A DNA stretch of 23,804 nucleotides from Gloeophyllum trabeum ATCC 11539. Its lineage: Eukaryota > Basidiomycota > Agaricomycetes > Gloeophyllales > Gloeophyllaceae. Shown piece by piece: positions 18,157 to 23,804 of the stretch (position 1 is its first letter; each line of letters begins with the position of its first letter). Below the pieces are notes generated by a model. The model did no database searches, was not told where the DNA came from, and was given only the letters and a program-made list of their open reading frames with translations. Where the stretch lies: the NCBI RefSeq assembly GCF_000344685.1, contig NW_006920412.1, positions 89,269 through 113,072 on the forward strand, in the 5' to 3' direction. A program made the position numbers and the translations under genes.

Positions 18157-19682
18157 ATGGCCATGACGCTCCCGCTCAGCATCACCCCCACCTCGTCCCC
18201 CACCTCCTCCGCGTCCCCGGAGACCAACCCCCCGCACACCCCCGCCTCGCCGACCATGCCCGACTCCGGCTCCCCCGCCGCCTCTTCGTCCTCCAAGGAG
18301 AGCAGCGCGTCTCCGAACGCAACCAGCGCCCCAGCCACCCACCACCCCAACGGCCAGCCCATCAAGCGCAAGCCCAGCCGCCGCGCCAACACCGCCGAGC
18401 GCCGCGCCACGCACAACGCCGTCGAGCGCGCGCGCCGCGAGACGCTCAACAGCCGCTTCTTGGTGAGCGCTACGTCACCTCTCTGACTCTTGCGTCTCAC
18501 TCACTACTTCGCTCCCTCCTCGCTTCCGCCCCTCCCTCCCTCTTTCTTTGCCACGATGACATCACCCCCTCTCCCCAACGCCCACCCGCCCACCCTACTT
18601 ACTACCAGGACCTCGCCGCGCTCCTCCCGAACCTCTCGCAGATCCGGCGCCCGAGCAAGTCCGCGATCGTCAACTCGTCGATCGCGCACATCCACGCCGC
18701 GCGGCGGCACCGCGCGCTCGCCGCGCGCGAGCTGCGCGTGCTCAAGGTCGAGACGGACGCGCTGCGCCGCGAGCTCAACGAGTGGCGCGACCGCGCGGGG
18801 CTCCCGCGCGTCGAGGAGCCCCCGCGCGGCGAGGGCTTCGCCATCGTCGCCTCGGGCGAGGTCGAGGTGCTCCCCGCGCCCGTCGGCATGGAGCTCGGCG
18901 ACGAGGAGGACGAGGAGGAGTATGCGCCGCAGCCGCCGCCGCCGCAGCAGCCGCAGCAGGAGGAGATGGTGCACCTGGAGGAGCTGCGCGCGGTCGCGAT
19001 GCTCAAGGCGGGCGCGCACCCGTTCGCGCACAGCGTGCCGCGCGCGAGCATCCTGCCGCGCGCGCCGCTCGCGCCGTCGCCGTTCGACCACTCTGGCGGG
19101 CTCGTGCAGGGGTTCGGCGGCGCGGCGTTTGGCGGCGGCCCCGCCGCGGCGGACGTGGACAAGGTCGCCGCGTGGCATATGCACCTCTACCAGACGATGC
19201 AGGGCGGCGCCGCGCCGGGCATGTTCACCCCGCCGCAGTCCGCGCACGGCGTGAGCAACAACAACAACGGCAATGGCAATGGCAATAATGGCGGCAACGG
19301 CAACAACAACAACAACGCGCAGGCGGCGGCGTTCTTCGCGAACCTGCACCGCCAGCAGCAGATGATGGGCACGCACGGGCCGATGTACGGCAGCCCCGTG
19401 GACGGCGACGACGGCTCGAGCGTCTCGTCGGCCGCGTCGCAGCACCAGGCGCGCGCGCGCAGCCAGAGCGTGGGCGGCGTGGGCGGCGTGGGCGGCGAGA
19501 TGCCCGAGTTTGCGGGCGTGCCCAGGAGGATGGGCGCGTGGGCGGGCGGCGAGGGGATGATGATGGGCATGGGCATGGGCGGGGGCGTGGGGATGGGGAT
19601 GGGGATGGGCATGGGGGTGGGGGTGGGGATGAAGACGCTCGCGGTGGGCGGCGGGAATGGCGGGTTCGCGATGATGATGTAG
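18157..19682 (+). CDS. basic helix-loop-helix transcription factor
   Basis: A nuclear DNA-binding factor that should dimerise and bind E-boxes. Exons are 18157-18462 and 18609-19682, with a 146-bp phase-0 intron that splits the bHLH domain (1380 nt, 459 aa). Residues 1-70 are Ser/Pro/Thr-rich. The basic region is about 81-94 (ERRATHNAVERARR). H86, E90 and R94 occupy the H-E-R positions typical of CACGTG binders. Helix 1 is LNSRFLDLAALLP, the loop is SQIRRPSK and helix 2 is SAIVNSSIAHIHAARR. A leucine-rich coiled stretch (LRVLKVETDALRRELNEW, about 144-161) follows. The rest is low-complexity: an acidic patch and polyP/Q (EEDEEEYAPQPPPPQQPQQ), an Asn/Gly tract near the middle and a C-terminal Gly/Met repeat. 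The intron boundary is confirmed by continuity of the domain. The regulated genes are unknown. Confidence 0.93.
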
Positions 19683-20240
19683 GATCCCGACCCCCCGCGC
19701 CGCCGCCGCTGTGCCTATGCCCCGCCCACGACTCGACTTACGACCCCCCGATACCGATAGCCCGGCGTATGTGTTCTGCGCGCCGGCGCTCGCTTCTCGT
19801 CTCTCGTCTCCCCCTGATACCGATACCACCCGCTCTGTTGTCTGTCTGTCTGTCTGTTTGTCTGTTTGTCTGGTTCTTCGGCGACGCGTTAATTGCCCGC
19901 CTGCGTGGCTGTACTCCCCGCTCCCGCTCGCCCTTATCTATCTATGCGCCCCCGCGCGCGCGTTGTTGGTTCTCGTTCTCGTCCTCTTCTTGGTGCCGCG
20001 GTTATACGACGCTGCTGAATGTAAAACCCTAGTCCTGTATTTGCTCGTACCCACCCATACATACATACATACATTGTTTTCCCCTCTTCGTTTCGCCCGC
20101 CGTTTGCTGTTGTTTATCGTGGTATACCTACATACTGCTAGCCGCTCGTTGATCGTCCGTGCCCCGCGCATGCGCACACACTGTCGCTCGTTAAATTATT
20201 GCCTTGAGATTGGTCCCGTGCATGCATGCATGCTGTAGAG
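19683..20240 (+). other. 3' region of the bHLH gene with microsatellites
   Basis: Downstream of the TAG there is no gene. It holds a TCTG/TTTG tetranucleotide tract at 19839-19872, a (CATA)n tract at 20056-20074 and GCATGCATGCATGC near 20219. Overlapping frames here are pyrimidine-rich shadows. A poly(A) site is likely near 20030 (TGAATGTAAAACCC), but this is a guess. Confidence 0.5.
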
Positions 20241-21244
20241 TCCCTGCGTCGGCAGGAGTATCCGTTGAGCAGGCGTTACCATGTACATAGCGTTCTGGGT
20301 CCGTGCTTGTCCATGGTGCGCTTCTGGTTTAAATTCTTGCTCTGTTTCTTCGCTTCGATTCGCGACCCCTGGTCGTTCGTTCGTCGTGGTCTGCAAGCTT
20401 ATCTATGTACATATATACGGACCTCGCTGGACATTGTCGATAGAAAGCAGCGGTCGTTGTATATGTACGCGGCAATAATGTATTGGTACCACACACGCGA
20501 CCGTTTCAGGTGCCCTGTGTCCTGCTGACCTGCAAGTGTACTACTACATATGTGATTATTAATGCGCGTGCGACGAGGACCAGGAGCATGTGTTTTTCCA
20601 CGAATAACTGCTTCGAACCTGGCCATGGCCCCCTGACAGAGAAGCCCGGGGAGACCGAGAGAACATCACAGAGATACACGATATGCACCCGCGGGCGTGC
20701 CAGATATGGCGCGCTGGGGACTTTTGTCGGACGCCCTGAGAACGCGCCTGGTCATCCAGCCGCGCATGACGCGTTCATGGGAGGTCCGGCGTAGAGGGCG
20801 GCGGCGCATTAATGGAGGAGCGCACGTTCGCGGGGGCATCACGCGTAAGCTGATTGGACGATAGAGTTCGGGGACGCTGCTAAGCCCTTTTCATTATCTT
20901 GCACTCGTCTGCCGGGGCGCGCGCACCAATCAAGCAAGGTGGAATCGATCTTGGGATTATTGGCCCCGGGGAGCTGTGGAAGGTCAGGCCACAATGAATC
21001 GAAGCGCATCCCGCTCGCGCTAGAAGATCTCCGTGCCCTGCGCTCGATCAGAAAACAAGAGTAACGGAGATTGCGCCCCTTTCGACACGGCGGGTGCATC
21101 TGCCATAGACCGGGAATGGCCCATCTACCCCACACCTTGAGCAATCGGAATAGAGCCGTTGCGAAATGGCGACCTCCCAACGAGTACCTGGATGAACTGG
21201 CACTGCTTCCTCACGAGCAGAATGTAATGCTTGGGAAATAAACT
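20241..21244. other. gene-free stretch
   Basis: About 1 kb between the bHLH 3' region and the F-box remnant. Short frames on both strands (for example 21180-20839 minus) have no domain or splice logic that I can support. Confidence 0.4.
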
Positions 21245-22427
21245 TTGCCGGTCAGAAGTTCGAATAGAAGACAAGACATTAAGCTCGGTCGCGCACGCCC
21301 CCCTCGCAGCCGCAGACGTACCTCGTCGGCGTCGGGTCCGTCGTACGGGAAAAGGCTCAGATTTACGACAATCCATACGGTCGGAAAACGCGTGCTGCAA
21401 GCACTCGCATTGAGAGCCCAGTACAAGCATGGTACGCACTACCCGATAGATGCAAAGATAAGCGTCAAGACCTCGACGGATCACACAGCATAATTAAGAA
21501 GACGCACGGTGGCCGCATGCATATGGCTGCCCTGGCCATTAGCAGGCCGGAGGGAATATGGCGGTGCCGGGTCGCAGACGAAAGCAACCATGCATGCAAA
21601 ACAGGCCGGGGGGTGATAGTCCATATGATTGAGAAGGAATGTCAACGAGGAGAGCTTGGGATGTGCAATGGAAGCCGTCAGCCATGTAGTCGCGTGTACC
21701 TGGACAAAGAGTCTTCCTGTCCACTCGGCCCCGAGAAATGATCGCTGGCAGGAAGACATGGTCATAATCCCGCACTGCACGATCAAGGGCGGCAACGTGG
21801 GTTGCGCTCTGGGAATAGCCAGGGCTGAGGAGTGCTGGTAGACCAGAGGCAGATGCGATGAAAGTACCATGGCCAGTGACCAGTCGTGGTCGAGAAGAAG
21901 TACAACCGGAGCACCGTCGTGCGGGATCTATCAAACATTAGACGAGAGACTATTCCCAGCAGATGGGGCAGGGACAGAGAAGATACAATCGGAGTCGCAC
22001 ATAGCGATACGACTCGGATGTTAAAGCTCACCTGCCACAAAGTCGCACAGATGGCTCGTTGACCGAAGATGAGGCCGGGCGAGAGATGGGGCGAGCTCGA
22101 AGATAAAATATAAATGATTTAAACAGAGTTCATGGATGTCGCTCGAGAAATACATATCTCAGGGCGAGGAACAGAGCAAGTGTGGTATAAATCGGCCAAT
22201 TCAGATGCTCATAACAAAACAAACCACCTCATGCAAGTCCTCCTGATCATGGCGTCTCCGGTCAGCATCCGGGCGTCCTCAACTTGAGCAGATTCGCACT
22301 TACACGGAAGGCAACTACATCGTCCTCGGAAAGAACGAAGCTCCACTGGTGTCCAGTCACGAGGGGAGGCAGCTGCAAGTTTATCCTTGCACACTCGAGG
22401 AACCTCCGCCTCCGTCTACAAACTCCT
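21245..22427 (-). pseudogene. third F-box copy: 3' end only, with split downstream flank
   Basis: On the minus strand, the stretch from about 22406 to the stop at 22262 encodes FLECARINLQLPPLVTGHQW and ends LLKLRTPGC. This is very close to the end of F-box gene 2 (FLECARVNLQLPPLVTGYQW; LLKLRTLGC). Homology breaks abruptly upstream, at the GAGGTTCCTCGAG stretch, so there is no F-box and no start. The non-coding flank is also copied: 22261-22138 matches the sequence after gene 2, and 21337-21245 matches its continuation. The ~800 bp between them (21338-22137) has no counterpart at gene 2. It is closer to gene 2 than to gene 1, so it arose after those two diverged. Confidence 0.8.
21338..22137. 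other. ~800-bp segment interrupting the duplicated F-box flank
   Basis: Present here and absent between the corresponding points at about 10361-10367. Frames exist on both strands (for example 21934-21539 minus, 21517-21741 plus) but none is recognisable. I see no clear terminal repeats or target duplication, so it may be an insertion here or a deletion at the other locus. Confidence 0.5.
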
Positions 22428-22449
22428 GAAAGTTGCGGGGGCGTTACTC

Positions 22450-23475
22450 GCATGACATTGATATTGAGCGGAGTTTCGATTCTATAGCGGGCAAGCTCAC
22501 GTGGTCCATGAACGACCCTCAGGGAGTTCCAGGATTATGTATTTGGGTCGAAACCGTCAGAAAGCTCGCTTCAAGAGGGATAATTCTAATCAGCAACCCC
22601 CCTGAGAGCAACAACCCCGGGTTGTTTGCTTACAAATCATCAACCCCCCAAGAACTTATTTACTGTAGCTTGTATGTTTTTGTCACTTTTATCTGGTGCC
22701 TCGTACTTGTTGCTGGTCAAGGTCCAAGAGCCACTACTAGCTGCTTCAAATCCATGATGGATCTCTGACTATCAGCTGGATGGACCCACAGACCCTGGTC
22801 TGCTGGGGGGGTATTTTCATGTTAAATAATTAAAAATGACGGTGAATGTCCACTCAACTGTACATGTCATGGGAAATGCATCACAGTGTGTTCTTGGTAT
22901 GAGTGAATTAAATTGGGGATTGTTTATTGTTCTGGGGCATCATTGTTGCAAGTCCAATGCATCTGCCACCAGTACTTTGAGCATGGTTCCCCTGTAATAC
23001 TGCTAGCACTGGATTACCCTGTGTTTACCTTCACATTTTGGACTCTGCACTTTTCTCATTTCATTGCAGAGTCATCATCTCCTTCCTTAGTTTCCTGTTA
23101 TCATTTCAGCTCTTGTGTACTCTACAATTGGTCCATACAGGTTGCCATGGTCCACACGACACATTTCTGAGCCCAACTGCCGAGTGAAGCAAACACCTGG
23201 CTTACATCCCCCATCATTAAGCTCATCATTCATACAATGATGCTGCACATCACTTGCAGTGTGGTCTGTGGCCAGCAGTAGTCTCCAACTGGAAGACCCT
23301 CAGTTTAATATCTTCATCTGTAGCTATGTACATGGAGTAAGGTCTACAGTCGTTTGCATATGAAACCGAAAATCGGGTTTCCGTGAGCATTGTTTGTTCG
23401 AGCCAAATATACCCATATGCAGTAATGCGAGATGGCTTCTTGTGACTGTGTGACTCTGTAGACTGCAGCCCGCCC
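22450..23475. other. AT-richer block without a gene, probable mobile-element body
   Basis: Base composition shifts visibly to AT-rich after about 22560. Contents include an interrupted palindrome AACAACCCCGGGTTGTT near 22610, C-runs in AACCCCCC on both sides of it and a G7 run near 22805. Plus-strand frames (22433-22768, 22913-23170) have no domain. Together with the transposase fragment that follows, this looks like the body of a decayed element extending past the right edge. Confidence 0.4.
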
Positions 23476-23787
23476 TCAGGCTGACAAACTGCATGTGCTG
23501 TGTAGTCTGTTGTAGACTCGATCTCGTAGCTCATCAAGGTAGATAGCAGGCTCTCCCTCAATAACTGATCGCACGAAGTTCATATCCTGCATGTCCAGAG
23601 TGCGCGGCCGGCCTCGAGGTCTAGCATTCGGGTTGATGACTGTGCCGTATTCCGTGTAGAGTCGGAGAACTTCGAAGACTGTGCTTATGCTGCATCCCGC
23701 AAGCTCAGAAATCACTCGGAGTGTCTTGTTTTGCTCATGGCGCCAGACAATGATACGTTCACGTAGTTGTCGAGTGAGGTGAACCAT
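23476..23787 (-). pseudogene. Tc1/mariner-type (IS630-like) transposase, N-terminal fragment
   Basis: From the ATG at 23787, the minus strand encodes a helix-turn-helix module (RQLRERIIVWRHEQNKTLRV, then ISELAGCSISTVFEVLRLY, then EYGTVINPNARPRGRPRTL). A second DNA-binding part follows (FVRSVIEGEPAIYLDELRDR). This is the order typical of fungal Tc1/mariner transposases (paired helix-turn-helix, then an AT-hook-like RGRP). The frame stops at 23476. In a different frame just beyond, TAHAVCQPEGG and SHSHKKPSRITA resemble the next expected stretch, which suggests a frameshift near 23495. No DDE/D catalytic region follows. The element is therefore inactive as read. Confidence 0.75.
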
Positions 23788-23804
23788 GGTACCAGCCAGT
23801 CGAT

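Noticed and set aside
18504..19829. 441-codon minus-strand frame opposite the bHLH gene
   Set aside because: It is His/Ala/Arg-rich and exactly antisense to the GC-rich bHLH exon, a known artefact of high third-position GC.

Overview
The window reads as genomic DNA of a basidiomycete fungus, most likely an Agaricomycete. The genes have short GT-AG introns (about 50-80 bp, many with CTGAC/CTAAC-like branch sites). The recognisable families fit such a genome: lineage-specific F-box proteins, fungal Ifi-6-16-like membrane proteins, a eukaryotic RNase H1 and an Ala/Gly/Ser-rich bHLH factor. Base composition is GC-rich except for an AT-richer block at the right end. All exon structures below were worked out by eye from splice signals, reading phase and comparison of copies inside the window. 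None is backed by transcripts or database searches.

Left third (1-10.3 kb): six loci in mirror order. On the left arm are F-box gene 1 (-), Ifi-6-16-like gene A (-) and RNase H1 (+). On the right arm are a truncated RNase H1 copy (-), Ifi-6-16-like gene B (+) and F-box gene 2 (+). The three families occur in the same order and the same relative orientation about a centre near 5.4 kb. I read this as an old inverted duplication of a three-gene block. Since then RNase H1 stayed intact on one side and was reduced to its hybrid-binding domain on the other, while both F-box and both Ifi genes keep open frames and shared intron positions.

Middle (10.3-18 kb): repeat-rich and gene-poor. It holds a 313-bp MITE-like element made largely of degenerate ~44-bp repeats. 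A short homologous sequence at 12.28 kb lacks this element, so it serves as an empty-site comparison. It also holds an 816-bp foldback element with 290-bp terminal inverted repeats that match at 289 of 290 positions and a 6-bp target duplication. That element sits inside the beginning of what looks like a small gene with a TATA box and ATG. From 12.7 to 18 kb I see no supportable gene.

Right part (18-23.8 kb): a complete bHLH transcription factor gene (+) with a probable 5'-UTR intron and long low-complexity tracts. Beyond it is a broken third copy of the F-box 3' end with its downstream flank. That copy is split by an ~800-bp insertion or deletion relative to the intact locus. The window ends in an AT-richer block with a degraded Tc1/mariner-type transposase. 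I see no rRNA, tRNA or CRISPR.
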